Shown in pieces: positions 17,304 through 27,458 of a DNA stretch of 64,000 nucleotides. The notes beneath the pieces were generated by a model. It searched no databases. It was not told the origin of the DNA and worked only from the letters and a program-made list of their open reading frames with translations. The position numbers and the translations under genes were made by a program. The first letter of the stretch is position 1; each line of letters opens with the position of its first letter. The DNA comes from Herbiconiux sp. L3-i23 (GTDB taxonomy: Bacteria > Actinomycetota > Actinomycetes > Actinomycetales > Microbacteriaceae). The stretch is taken from contig NZ_AP025737.1 in assembly GCF_023734115.1 (NCBI RefSeq), forward strand, positions 62,001 to 126,000. Direction: 5' to 3'.

Positions 17304-18517
17304 CCGGTTCGAGCCCGCTGGCGCGCAACTACTCGCCGCTTCCCGTTACGATCGCCGACGGATCCGGAGCCTGGGTGACCGACGGCGATGGTCGCCGTTA
17401 CCTCGACTTCCTCGCCGCCTACTCCGCGGTGAACTTCGGTCACGGGCACCCCGCGCTCATCGCGGCCGCGCAGGAGCAGCTGCAGCGCATCACCCTCACC
17501 AGCCGGGCCTTCGACAACGACCGTCTACTGCCCTTCGCCGAGGCGCTGACGTCACTGGCCGGCAAACAGATGATGCTCCCGATGAACACCGGCGCCGAGG
17601 CGGTCGAATCGGGCATCAAGGTCGCCCGGGCGTGGGGGTACCGGATGAAGGGCGTCGCCCCCGACCGCGCCGAGATCATCGTCGCCGCGGGCAACTTCCA
17701 CGGCCGTACGACCACCATCGTCGGCTTCAGCGACGACCCGCAGGCCCGCGACGACTTCGGACCGTTCGCGCCCGGGTTCCGCACCGTGCCCTACGGCGAC
17801 ATCGACGCCCTCCGATCGGCTATCGGCGAGAACACTGTCGCGGTGCTCATCGAACCGATCCAGGGAGAAGCGGGCGTCGTGATCCCGCCCGAGGGCTACC
17901 TCCGTGCCGTGCGCGAGACGTGCACTCGCAACGACGTGCTGTTCATCGCCGACGAGATCCAGTCCGGTCTGGGCCGCACAGGAGCGACGTTCGAGTGCGA
18001 CAACGCCGGAGTCGTCCCCGACGTCTACCTGCTCGGCAAGGCGCTCGGCGGCGGCATCGTGCCCGTCTCGGCCGTCGTCGCCGACGAGGCGGTGCTCGGA
18101 GTGCTCCGGCCTGGGGAGCACGGGTCGACCTTCGGCGGCAACCCGCTCGCCGCCTCGGTCGGGCTCGCCGTCGTCCGGCTGCTCGAGACCGGCGAGTACC
18201 AGGACCGGGCACGTCACCTCGGCGAGCTGCTCGGCGACCGTCTGCGCAGCCTCGTCGGGCGCGGCGTCACCGCCGTCCGCAGTCGCGGACTGTGGGCGGG
18301 GGCCGACATCGATCCGGCGCTCGGCACCGGCCGGGAGGTCGCCGAGGACATGCTGGCTCGCGGCGTGCTCGTGAAGGACACCCACGGGCAGACGCTGCGG
18401 TTCGCGCCGCCCCTCGTCATCGGGCAGGACGACCTCGAGTGGGCGCTCGACCGCTTCGATCAGGTCCTCGCCGCCCGCCGGAACTCCGTGCCCTCGGCGT
18501 CCCACGACGGCCGCTGA
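17276..18517 (+). CDS. rocD: Ornithine aminotransferase
   Basis: This PLP enzyme transfers the delta-amino group of ornithine to 2-oxoglutarate, giving glutamate-5-semialdehyde (in equilibrium with P5C), the substrate of the PutA ALDH domain encoded nearby. The 413-residue protein shows NTGAEAVESGIKVAR, IIVAAGNFHGRTTTI, FIADEIQSGLGRTG and the PLP lysine Lys255 in YLLGKALGGGI. Start choice: the GTG at 17276 has GGAGGGGGA 5 bases upstream, inside the ddaH coding end; another GTG at 17300 overlaps the ddaH stop by 4 nt and is also possible. Confidence 0.94.
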   Translation: MLHAGTAPVTGSSPLARNYSPLPVTIADGSGAWVTDGDGRRYLDFLAAYSAVNFGHGHPALIAAAQEQLQRITLTSRAFDNDRLLPFAEALTSLAGKQMMLPMNTGAEAVESGIKVARAWGYRMKGVAPDRAEIIVAAGNFHGRTTTIVGFSDDPQARDDFGPFAPGFRTVPYGDIDALRSAIGENTVAVLIEPIQGEAGVVIPPEGYLRAVRETCTRNDVLFIADEIQSGLGRTGATFECDNAGVVPDVYLLGKALGGGIVPVSAVVADEAVLGVLRPGEHGSTFGGNPLAASVGLAVVRLLETGEYQDRARHLGELLGDRLRSLVGRGVTAVRSRGLWAGADIDPALGTGREVAEDMLARGVLVKDTHGQTLRFAPPLVIGQDDLEWALDRFDQVLAARRNSVPSASHDGR

Positions 18518-18569
18518 GAGGGTTCTGAGGCGAAACACCGCCGCAACACGCCCTGGCTAGAGTCGCTCC

Positions 18570-20306
18570 ATGGGAGACCTCTTCGACGGATATGCGACCC
18601 GATCCGCTCCGCAGAAGGTTCCGCCCCGCCGTCCCGCGTGGGACGAGATGTTCCCCGACACCACCTCGTCGCATCTCACCGCCGCGGCCCGGTCGCCGTA
18701 CCGCGAGATCCACTCGGCGCTGTCGCGGATGACGCAGGAGGAGCTGCGCGGGCGCACCGATGCGCTGGCGTCGAGCTACCTCGCGCAGGGCGTCACCTTC
18801 GACTTCGCCGGCGAGGAGCGGCCGTTCCCCCTCGACGCGGTGCCGCGGGTGATCGACCAGGCGGAATGGACGCGGGTCGAGGCGGGCATCAAGCAGCGGG
18901 TCCTCGCGCTCGAGGCGTTCCTCGCCGATGTGTACGGACCTCAGCGCGCTGTGCTCGACGGAGTGATCCCCGCCTCGCTGATCAGCTCCTCGTCGAACTA
19001 CCACCGCGAGGCGGCAGGCGTGGTGCCGCCGAACGGGGTGCGCATCCAGGTCTCCGGCATCGACCTCATCCGTGACGAAGCCGGCGAGTGGCGGGTGCTC
19101 GAGGACAACGTCCGCGTGCCGAGCGGTGTCAGCTACGTCATCTCGAACCGCCGTGTGATGGCGCAGACCCTGCCCGAACTGTTCGTCTCCATGCGGGTGC
19201 GTCCGGTCGGCGACTACCCCCACCGACTGCTCCAGGCGCTCCGGGCGAGCGCCCCGGCCGGGGTCGACGACCCGACGGTGGTCGTGCTCACACCGGGCGT
19301 GTTCAACTCGGCCTATTTCGAGCACACCCTTCTGGCGCGTCTGATGGGTGTCGAGCTGGTCGAAGGGCGCGACCTGTTCTGCTCGGGCGGACGCGTATGG
19401 ATGCGCACCACCGCCGGGCCGACCCGCGTCGATGTGATCTACCGTCGGGTCGACGACGAGTTCCTCGACCCGCTGCAGTTCCGTGCGGACTCGATGCTCG
19501 GCTCGCCCGGCCTCATGCTCGCCGCGCGCCTCGGCAACGTCACCATCGCGAACGCGGTGGGCAACGGCGTCGCCGACGACAAGCTGGTCTACACGTACCT
19601 GCCCGACCTCATCCGCTACTACCTCGGCGAGGACGCCATCCTGCCGAACGTCGACACCTGGCGGCTCGAGGACCCGGGAGCACTCGAGGAGGTCCTCGAC
19701 CGTCTCGACGAGCTCGTCGTGAAGCCGGTCGACAGCTCGGGCGGCAAGGGCCTCGTCGTCGGGCCCGCTGCGTCGGCCCGCGAGCTCGACGACCTGCGCA
19801 CCCGGCTGAAGGCCGACCCTCGCGGGTGGATCGCCCAGCCGGTGGTCCAGCTGTCGACCATTCCGACGCTCGTCGAGGACGGCATGCGTCCGCGGCACGC
19901 CGATCTGCGCCCGTTCGCGGTGAACGACGGCCGCGACGTCTGGGTGTTGCCCGGCGGTCTCACGCGCGTGGCTCTGCCGGAGGGGCAGCTGGTGGTGAAC
20001 TCGAGCCAGGGCGGCGGCAGCAAGGACACCTGGGTCGTCGGCCACGCACCGCTGTACAGCGGCGGCGCCCGGAGCGTGCAGAACCTGGTCGCGGGCCAGG
20101 CCGCTCCGACGAGTTCGATCCCGATCATCCGCGAGCACGCCCCCGACCACTCGCCCCTCGACCGCCCTCGGGACCGCGGCGAACAGCAACAACAGCAACA
20201 ACAGTCCGCCAAATCCGATATTGCGGGCACAGACGCACGTTCCGGCGTGCCTACAAGCCCGGAACGTGCGTTCTCAGACCAGACAACCACAGGGGAGGAG
20301 AGCTGA
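18570..20306 (+). CDS. Circularly permuted ATP-grasp type 2 protein
   Basis: The first ~480 residues of this 578-residue protein form a circularly permuted ATP-grasp amide-ligase domain. Visible motifs are FEHTLLARLMGVELVEGRDL, the metal/ATP segment VLEDNVRVPSGVSYV, VVKPVDSSGGKGLVVGP and NSSQGGGSKDTWV. It is the first gene of a conserved three-gene set with alpha-E and transglutaminase-like proteins, proposed in the literature to make or attach peptides; the product is unknown. The last ~90 residues are low-complexity, with a seven-Gln run encoded by CAACAG repeats and a DNA palindrome (20233-20271), and do not look like part of the family domain. TAGAGT 6 bases before the ATG indicates a leaderless start. 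Confidence 0.9.
   Translation: MGDLFDGYATRSAPQKVPPRRPAWDEMFPDTTSSHLTAAARSPYREIHSALSRMTQEELRGRTDALASSYLAQGVTFDFAGEERPFPLDAVPRVIDQAEWTRVEAGIKQRVLALEAFLADVYGPQRAVLDGVIPASLISSSSNYHREAAGVVPPNGVRIQVSGIDLIRDEAGEWRVLEDNVRVPSGVSYVISNRRVMAQTLPELFVSMRVRPVGDYPHRLLQALRASAPAGVDDPTVVVLTPGVFNSAYFEHTLLARLMGVELVEGRDLFCSGGRVWMRTTAGPTRVDVIYRRVDDEFLDPLQFRADSMLGSPGLMLAARLGNVTIANAVGNGVADDKLVYTYLPDLIRYYLGEDAILPNVDTWRLEDPGALEEVLDRLDELVVKPVDSSGGKGLVVGPAASARELDDLRTRLKADPRGWIAQPVVQLSTIPTLVEDGMRPRHADLRPFAVNDGRDVWVLPGGLTRVALPEGQLVVNSSQGGGSKDTWVVGHAPLYSGGARSVQNLVAGQAAPTSSIPIIREHAPDHSPLDRPRDRGEQQQQQQQSAKSDIAGTDARSGVPTSPERAFSDQTTTGEES
20233..20271. repeat. 13-bp perfect inverted repeat inside the 3' end of the ATP-grasp gene
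   Basis: ACGCACGTTCCGG (20233-20245) and CCGGAACGTGCGT (20259-20271) are perfect complements separated by 13 bases. The hairpin lies in the low-complexity tail of the coding region, 35 bases before the alpha-E start. It could be a transcript-processing or attenuation structure, or an inserted REP-like palindrome that extended the ORF. Confidence 0.7.
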
Positions 20307-21238
20307 TGCTCAGCCGCATCGCCGAGAGCCTCTTCTGGATCGGCCGCTACATCGAACGTGGTGACGGCACCGCCCGCATCCTCGACGTGCACCTGCAGCT
20401 CCTTCTCGAGGATCCATGGATCGAGGAGGACGTCGCCTGCCGTTCGCTGATGTCGGTGATGGGCAGCTCCGCCGCCGACGACAGGGCGCTCACCCGCCAG
20501 GACGTGCTCGCGATCCTCGCCGTCGACCGCACCCACCCGGCCTCGATCGCCTACTCACTGGGAGCGGCGCGGGAGAACGCGCGGCGGGCTCGCGAGATCG
20601 TCTCCTCCGAGCTGTGGGAGTGCCTCAACACGACGAGGGCTCGTATGCCGCGCCGGGTATCGAGCGAGAAGGTGCACGAGTTCTTCGGCTGGATCCGCGA
20701 ACGCGCGGCGCTCGCCGTGGGGATCATCGAGTCGCAGACGAGCCGTGACGAGACCTGGCAGTTCTTCACACTCGGTCGCAGCATCGAACGCGCGGACATG
20801 ACCGCGCGCCTGCTGGCCACCCGGTCGCTGACCGAGGCGAGCGGCCCGAGTTGGACGACGATCCTGCGCTCCTGCGGCGCCTACGAGGCGTACCTGCGCA
20901 CCTACCGTGGAGTCCCGTCCGCGCGGAACGCGGCCGAGTTCCTCCTGCTCGACCGACTCTTCCCGCGCTCCGTGCTGTTCTCGGTGGCGCGAGCGGAAGA
21001 GTGCCTGCGGCAGCTCGAACCGCGCAGCGAGCGGGTGGGCGTCTCGGATCAGGCCCAGCGCGAGCTCGGCCAGATCCGCAGCCTGCTGGAGTACCGGCCC
21101 ATCGCCGAGATCCTCGAGGACCTGCCGGGCTACATGGACGCGGTGCAGACGGCGACGTCATCGGCGTCCGAAGCGATTCGGCAGCGCTACTTCCCAACCC
21201 ATGCCGACCCGATCTGGACAGGGGAGAGCGCAACATGA
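20306..21238 (+). CDS. Alpha-E domain-containing protein
   Basis: This 310-residue all-helical protein begins with the family hallmark MLSRIAESLFWIGRYIERGD. It continues with RENARRAREIVSSELWE and ETWQFFTLGRSIERADMTARL, both typical alpha-E helices. The ATG overlaps the ATP-grasp stop by one base and is preceded by GGGGAGGAG, so the two are translated together. Alpha-E proteins are always found with permuted ATP-grasp and transglutaminase-fold partners, but their biochemical role is unknown. Confidence 0.93.
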   Translation: MLSRIAESLFWIGRYIERGDGTARILDVHLQLLLEDPWIEEDVACRSLMSVMGSSAADDRALTRQDVLAILAVDRTHPASIAYSLGAARENARRAREIVSSELWECLNTTRARMPRRVSSEKVHEFFGWIRERAALAVGIIESQTSRDETWQFFTLGRSIERADMTARLLATRSLTEASGPSWTTILRSCGAYEAYLRTYRGVPSARNAAEFLLLDRLFPRSVLFSVARAEECLRQLEPRSERVGVSDQAQRELGQIRSLLEYRPIAEILEDLPGYMDAVQTATSSASEAIRQRYFPTHADPIWTGESAT

Positions 21239-22080
21239 AGCGTCTGCGGATCCGGCACCAGACCGGCTTCTCCTACGAGGGCGAGGTCACCGCGTCGTAC
21301 AACGAGGCGCGGATGCTCCCGGCGAACTCCGACGGTCAGTTCGTGCTGCACTCGCAGCTGGAGATCTCTCCACTGTCGTCGCAGCACGGGTACGTCGACT
21401 ACTGGGGAACGAGGGTCAGCTCGTTCGAGATCCTCACCCCTCACCGCGACCTGTCCCTCACGGCGACGAGTCTCGTCGAGGTGCGCGAGCGCGAACATTC
21501 CGCGACCGGCATCTCATGGGAGGAGCTGCCCGAACTCGCCGCATCGCAGGTGCAGTACATCGAGCAGACCCGACAGACCACGCTGACGCAGCCGCCGGAC
21601 GACGTCGTCGAACTCGCGCGACGCATCGCGGCGGAGACGAGCGGCCCGTGCGAGGCGGCGGAAGCGATCGCCCGGGCGGTCGGCGAGTCGATGGAGTACA
21701 TGCAGGGCGTCACCGGCGTGCACTCGACGGCGAGGGAGGCCTGGGCCGAGCGCAAGGGCGTCTGCCAGGACATCACTCATGTGGCGCTCGGCGCTCTTCG
21801 CAGCCTCGGCATTCCCGCCCGCTACGTGTCGGGCTACCTGCACCCGAAGCCCGACGCGGAGGTCGGCGAGACGGTGACGGGCGAGTCGCACGCGTGGATC
21901 GAGTGGTTCTGCGGCGACTGGCACGCGTGGGATCCGACCAACCTGATCCCGATCGGCGATCGTCATGTGCTGGTGGGTCGAGGGCGCGACTACAAGGATG
22001 TCGCCCCGCTACGCGGCGTCTACGCGGGGCCGTTCCGTTCGGATCTGTTCGTGCGGGTCGAGATCACCCGCGAATCCTGA
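21235..22080 (+). CDS. Transglutaminase-like (cysteine protease fold) protein of the alpha-E cassette
   Basis: This 281-residue protein has the bacterial transglutaminase-like N-terminal beta domain (LRIRHQTGFSYEGEVTASYNE), followed by the catalytic core. The triad is visible: Cys in AERKGVCQDITHVALGALR, His in GESHAWIEWF, and Asp in WHAWDPTN. The ATG overlaps the alpha-E stop by 4 nt. In the cassette it probably acts as a peptidase or amidohydrolase, counteracting or maturing the ligase product; that assignment comes from context only. Confidence 0.93.
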   Translation: MKRLRIRHQTGFSYEGEVTASYNEARMLPANSDGQFVLHSQLEISPLSSQHGYVDYWGTRVSSFEILTPHRDLSLTATSLVEVREREHSATGISWEELPELAASQVQYIEQTRQTTLTQPPDDVVELARRIAAETSGPCEAAEAIARAVGESMEYMQGVTGVHSTAREAWAERKGVCQDITHVALGALRSLGIPARYVSGYLHPKPDAEVGETVTGESHAWIEWFCGDWHAWDPTNLIPIGDRHVLVGRGRDYKDVAPLRGVYAGPFRSDLFVRVEITRES

Positions 22081-22113
22081 CGGCCGCGCCCCGTGGCGGG
22101 TGCAGGATGAGGC

Positions 22114-22971
22114 ATGCCTGAATTCGTCGACGCGCACGGCGTCGCCATCGTCTATTACGAGTGGGAGGCGCCTGCGCCGAAGGGCGTGGTGCAGATCGCG
22201 CACGGCGTCGGCGAGCACGTTGGGCGCTACGCGCACCTCGTCGACTCGCTGGTCGCCGCCGGGTACTCGGTGGTCGCCGACGATCATCGCGGCCACGGCG
22301 CGACGGGGATGCGGCAGCACGGCGGAGACCGCTCCAAACTCGGACGCCTCGGGCCCGGCGGCCTTCGCGCCACCATCGACGCGGTCGTGCAGCTGTCCGA
22401 GCTCACCCGCGCCGCGCATCCGGGACTGCCCCTCATCATGATCGGCCACTCGTGGGGGTCGCTGATGGCGCAGATCATCGTCAACCGGCGCCCTACCCTG
22501 TACGACGCGGTGGTGCTGACGGGTACCGCCTATCGCGCGTTCGGATCGATGAACGGCGGTGACCTCAACAAGCGTCACGCGCACCTGGGCACCACCGGCG
22601 CGGAGTGGTTGTCGCGCGACCCGGAGATCTCCGGCTCGTTCTACTCCGATCCGCTGAACTTCTCGGCGGACATCCTGAAGCTGTTCGGCCTCGCCGACGC
22701 GTTGCGGCTGTTCGGACGCCCCGCCCGCGGGCTGCCCGCCGACCTGCCGGTGCTGATCATGGTCGGCGACGACGATTCGCTGGGCGGCGCAGCGAGTGCG
22801 CAGCGTCTCGCTCGCGCCTACCGACAGCGAAGCGGCCTGCGCGACGTCGAAGCGCGGGTGTACCCCGATGCCCGACACGAGGTCTTCAACGAGCTGAACA
22901 AGGACGAGGTCATCGCCGACCTGGTCGCCTGGACCGACGCCCGCGTGACGAGCGCGGCGTCGTCGCGGTGA
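22114..22971 (+). CDS. Alpha/beta hydrolase, monoacylglycerol-lipase-like
   Basis: This 285-residue serine hydrolase has the oxyanion loop QIAHGVGEHVGRYAHLVD, the YSVVADDHRGHGAT strand, and the nucleophile elbow IMIGHSWGSLMAQI. The terminal His lies in YPDARHEVFNEL, and the acid is probably in VGDDDSLGG. The HGxGEH and DHRGHG signatures place it with monoacylglycerol lipase/lysophospholipase-type enzymes. It lacks a signal peptide, so it is cytoplasmic. The gene follows the transglutaminase gene by 33 bp but is probably not part of that cassette. Confidence 0.88.
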   Translation: MPEFVDAHGVAIVYYEWEAPAPKGVVQIAHGVGEHVGRYAHLVDSLVAAGYSVVADDHRGHGATGMRQHGGDRSKLGRLGPGGLRATIDAVVQLSELTRAAHPGLPLIMIGHSWGSLMAQIIVNRRPTLYDAVVLTGTAYRAFGSMNGGDLNKRHAHLGTTGAEWLSRDPEISGSFYSDPLNFSADILKLFGLADALRLFGRPARGLPADLPVLIMVGDDDSLGGAASAQRLARAYRQRSGLRDVEARVYPDARHEVFNELNKDEVIADLVAWTDARVTSAASSR

Positions 22972-23035
22972 GCGGGCGTAAGTTGGTGTGAGTGCGCTCG
23001 GCGCACGGCGGATCTCGACTAAAGACGGAGCACCG

Positions 23036-24085
23036 GTGCACGGCGAATACAAGGTTCCTGGCGGCAAGCTCGTCGTCGTCGATCTCGATGTGGTCGACGG
23101 GGCGATCGCGAACTTCCGACTCGCAGGCGACTTCTTCCTCGAACCCGACTCCGCGCTCGACGCGATCGACGGAGCCGTCAACGGTCTGCCGGCCGACGCG
23201 GACGCGCAGCACATCGCGGCGTCCATCCGCGCTGCGCTGCCGGTGGATGCGGTGCTGCTGGGCTTCACCCCCGAGGCGGTCGCCACCGCGGTGCGGCGCT
23301 CGATCGGCAACGCGACGACGTGGCGCGACTACGAGTGGGAGATCCTGCATCCGGGTCCGCTGTCGCCGGCGATGCACCTCGCGCTCGATCAGGTGCTCAC
23401 CGACGAGGTCGGAGCGGGGCGCCGCGGGCCGCTGCTGCGGTTCTGGGAGTGGGACCGTTCCGCGATCGTGATCGGCAGCTTCCAGTCGCTGCGCAACGAG
23501 GTCGATCTCGACAACGCCGCCAAGTACGGGGTCGAGGTCGTCCGACGGATCAGCGGCGGCGGCGCGATGTTCATGGAGGCGGGAACCGCAATCACCTACT
23601 CGCTCTACGCGCCCGGAGACCTGGTCAGGGGCATGTCGTTCGCCGAGTCCTACGCGTACCTCGACGAGTGGGCGATCACGGCGCTGCGCTCGCTCGGCAT
23701 CGACGCGTTCTACCAGCCTCTCAACGACATCACGTCGCCGAAGGGCAAGATCGGCGGTGCCGCTCAGAAGCGGCTCGGCGGAGGTGCAGTGCTGCACCAC
23801 GTGACCATGAGCTACGACATGGACGGCGCGAAGATGGTCGAAGTGCTGCGCATCGGTCGCGAGAAGCTCAGCGACAAGGGCACGACGAGTGCCGCGAAGC
23901 GCGTCGACCCGCTGCGCAGCCAGACCGGTCTGCCGCGCGCCGAGATCATCGAGCGGATGACGTCGACCTTCACCTCGCTCTACGGGGCGACCGCCGGCGA
24001 GATCACCTCCGCCGAGTACCAGGCCGCAGAAGAGCTCGTCGCATCGAAATTCAGCACCGAGGAGTGGTTGACCCGCGTGCCGTGA
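23036..24085 (+). CDS. Lipoate-protein ligase A-like protein with fused accessory domain at the N-terminus
   Basis: This 349-residue protein joins an N-terminal lipoyl-ligase accessory-type segment (HGEYKVPGGKLVVVDLDV) to a biotin/lipoate ligase catalytic domain. The latter has RFWEWDRSAIVIGSFQS, VVRRISGGGAMFMEAGT and the catalytic lysine region SPKGKIGGAAQKR (Lys236/Lys238). It probably transfers lipoate or octanoate to E2/GcvH domains. Accessory-first order is reversed relative to E. coli LplA. Start choice: the GTG at 23036 has GGAG 5 bases upstream; an upstream in-frame GTG (22988) would add 16 residues. Confidence 0.85.
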   Translation: MHGEYKVPGGKLVVVDLDVVDGAIANFRLAGDFFLEPDSALDAIDGAVNGLPADADAQHIAASIRAALPVDAVLLGFTPEAVATAVRRSIGNATTWRDYEWEILHPGPLSPAMHLALDQVLTDEVGAGRRGPLLRFWEWDRSAIVIGSFQSLRNEVDLDNAAKYGVEVVRRISGGGAMFMEAGTAITYSLYAPGDLVRGMSFAESYAYLDEWAITALRSLGIDAFYQPLNDITSPKGKIGGAAQKRLGGGAVLHHVTMSYDMDGAKMVEVLRIGREKLSDKGTTSAAKRVDPLRSQTGLPRAEIIERMTSTFTSLYGATAGEITSAEYQAAEELVASKFSTEEWLTRVP

Positions 24086-24095
24086 CCGCCGCCGC

Positions 24096-25127
24096 TCAGG
24101 CGGTGGTGGATGCGCGGACGACGAGCTCGGTGGGCATCATCGTCACGCGCTCGACCGGCTCGCCGGCGATGAGTCGCACCAGCATCTCGGCCATCGCCTG
24201 CCCGAGCGCCGTCGATGGCTGCATGACGGTGGTGAGCGGCGGGTCGCTGGTCTCGCCGAAGTAGTCGCCGTCGAAGCCGGCGACGGCGACGTCACCCGGC
24301 ACCGAGAGGCCGCGCTCGCGCAGAGCGCTCAGGGCGCCGGCCGCCATCTGGTCGTTCGAGGCGAAGACCGCGTCGATGGGAAGACCGCGGTCGAGCAGTC
24401 GCCGCATCGCCTCGGCGCCGTGCCGCGGCGAGAAGTCGCCGACTTCGACCATGTCGTCGTGGAGTCCTGCGCCCCGCATCGCCTGCCGCCACCCTTCGAG
24501 GCGGTCGACGCCGGCGGGCATGTCCTGCCGACCGGCGATCAACGCGATGTCCTGGCGGCCGAGGTCGACGAGGTGCTGGGTGACCATCCTCGCCGCCGCG
24601 ACGTTGTCGACGTCGACGAAATAGCTGCCGTCCTCTTCCGCTGACAGCGGTCGGCCGCCGAAGACGACGGGCAGAGTGGACCCGAGTCGGGCGTAGGAGT
24701 GGTCGCCGCTGTGGTGCGACACGACGAGCGCGCCGTCGACGTTGCCGCCGAGAAGGTAGCGCCGAGTCTTCTCGGGGGTCGCTTCCGACGCGATGACCAT
24801 GTTGAGCGTGTACTCGGTCTCAGACAGGTAGAGGGCGGCGCCCTGCACCACTGAGGCGAAGAACGGGTCGGCGAAGACCTTCGCGGTCGATTCCGGCACG
24901 ACCAGGGCGACGACCTGCGTCTTCCTGCTCGCGAGCGAGCGCGCTGCACGGTTGGGCACGTAGCCGAGCGTGTCGATGGCGCGCTGCACTGCGGAGGCCG
25001 CCTCGGCCTTCACATGCGGCGAGTTGTTGACGACGCGGCTGACCGTCGATCGGGACACCCCCGCGAGCGCCGCCACCTCTTCGAGAGTGGGTGCGGCGGT
25101 CGGCGTGATCTCGCTGGTCACGGTCAC
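24096..25127 (-). CDS. LacI-family transcriptional regulator of the adjacent sugar operon
   Basis: This 343-residue repressor has an N-terminal HTH with the family motif TLEEVAALAGVSRSTVSRVV (residues 14-33). A hinge helix follows (PNRAARSLASRKT), then a periplasmic-binding-protein-like sensor domain ending in TTVMQPSTALGQAMAEM. It lies 25 bp downstream of the GH1 gene on the same strand, so it is probably the last gene of the operon and autoregulated through the operators at 30014-30027 and 30071-30084, which match the TGGGAGCGCTCCCA consensus of this family. The inducer is probably a beta-glucoside or oligosaccharide. Confidence 0.93.
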   Translation of the reverse strand: MTVTSEITPTAAPTLEEVAALAGVSRSTVSRVVNNSPHVKAEAASAVQRAIDTLGYVPNRAARSLASRKTQVVALVVPESTAKVFADPFFASVVQGAALYLSETEYTLNMVIASEATPEKTRRYLLGGNVDGALVVSHHSGDHSYARLGSTLPVVFGGRPLSAEEDGSYFVDVDNVAAARMVTQHLVDLGRQDIALIAGRQDMPAGVDRLEGWRQAMRGAGLHDDMVEVGDFSPRHGAEAMRRLLDRGLPIDAVFASNDQMAAGALSALRERGLSVPGDVAVAGFDGDYFGETSDPPLTTVMQPSTALGQAMAEMLVRLIAGEPVERVTMMPTELVVRASTTA

Positions 25128-25152
25128 CTCGTATCGTCGATGCGCTTCGAGG

Positions 25153-26564
<1,412 letters not shown>

Positions 26565-26568
<4 letters not shown>

Positions 26569-27458
26569 CCCTTGACCGCCCCGCTCATGATGCCGGCGAT
26601 GAGCTGGCGACCGGCGAGCACGAAGAGGATCAGCAGTGGTATCACCGAGAGCACTGCGCCGGTGAGCACGATCGAGTAGTCGACGTAGTAGCCCGACTGC
26701 AGTTGGGACAGCGCCGTCTGCAGGGTCGGATTCGTCGGGCTGAGCACGATGACCGGCCACAGATAGTCGGTCCACGCCATCATGAAGGTGAACAGGCCGA
26801 GGATCGCCATCGCCGGTCGGGCAGCGGGAACCGCGACGGTGAGGAATGTGCGGAACTGGTTCGCCCCGTCGACGCGGGCCGCCTCGATCAGCTCGTCGGG
26901 GATCACGTCGACGAGGTACTGGCGCATGAAGAAGACGCCGAACGCGGTGACGAGCGTGGGCACGATTACGGCCCCGAGGGTGCCGGTCCAGCCGAGCTGC
27001 CGCATCACGATGAACAGCGGGATGATGCCGAGCTGGGTCGGGATCGCCATGGTGGCGACCACGGCGATCATGAGCCCGTCGCGGCCGCGGAACCGCAGCT
27101 TGGCGAAGGCGTAGCCGGCGAGGGTCGAGAAGGTGACGACCGACAGGGTGATCACGCCCGAGACGATGATGCTGTTGAGGAGCGCGGTCCAGAACGGGAT
27201 CGCATCGAAGACCTTGGCGGCGTTCGCGAGGAAGTTCCCGCCGGGGATCAGGGGGAGCGTCTCGCCGCGGGTGGCGTTCGTTCCGCTACCGACGACGAAC
27301 GACCACCACAGCGGGTAGGTGCCGCCGACGAGGAACGCGGTGAGCAGTCCGTAGGTGAGGAACCCGGGGCGGTCGATGATTCCGGCGCGGCCTCGACGGC
27401 GCGGCAGCAGGCTGCGGCGTCGGACGGGGAACGCGACGTTGGTGGCGGGGGCGGTCAT
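26565..27458 (-). CDS. Carbohydrate ABC transporter permease, MalG type
   Basis: This 297-residue inner-membrane protein has six predicted membrane spans and the MalG-type EAA loop IEAARVDGANQFRTFLTV, which docks to the ATPase. The ATG at 27458 overlaps the upstream MalF-type stop by 4 nt; the longer frame upstream is an overlap shadow. No dedicated ATPase is encoded in this operon, so a shared MsiK-type ATPase elsewhere in the genome is probable, as is common in actinobacterial CUT1 systems. Confidence 0.94.
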
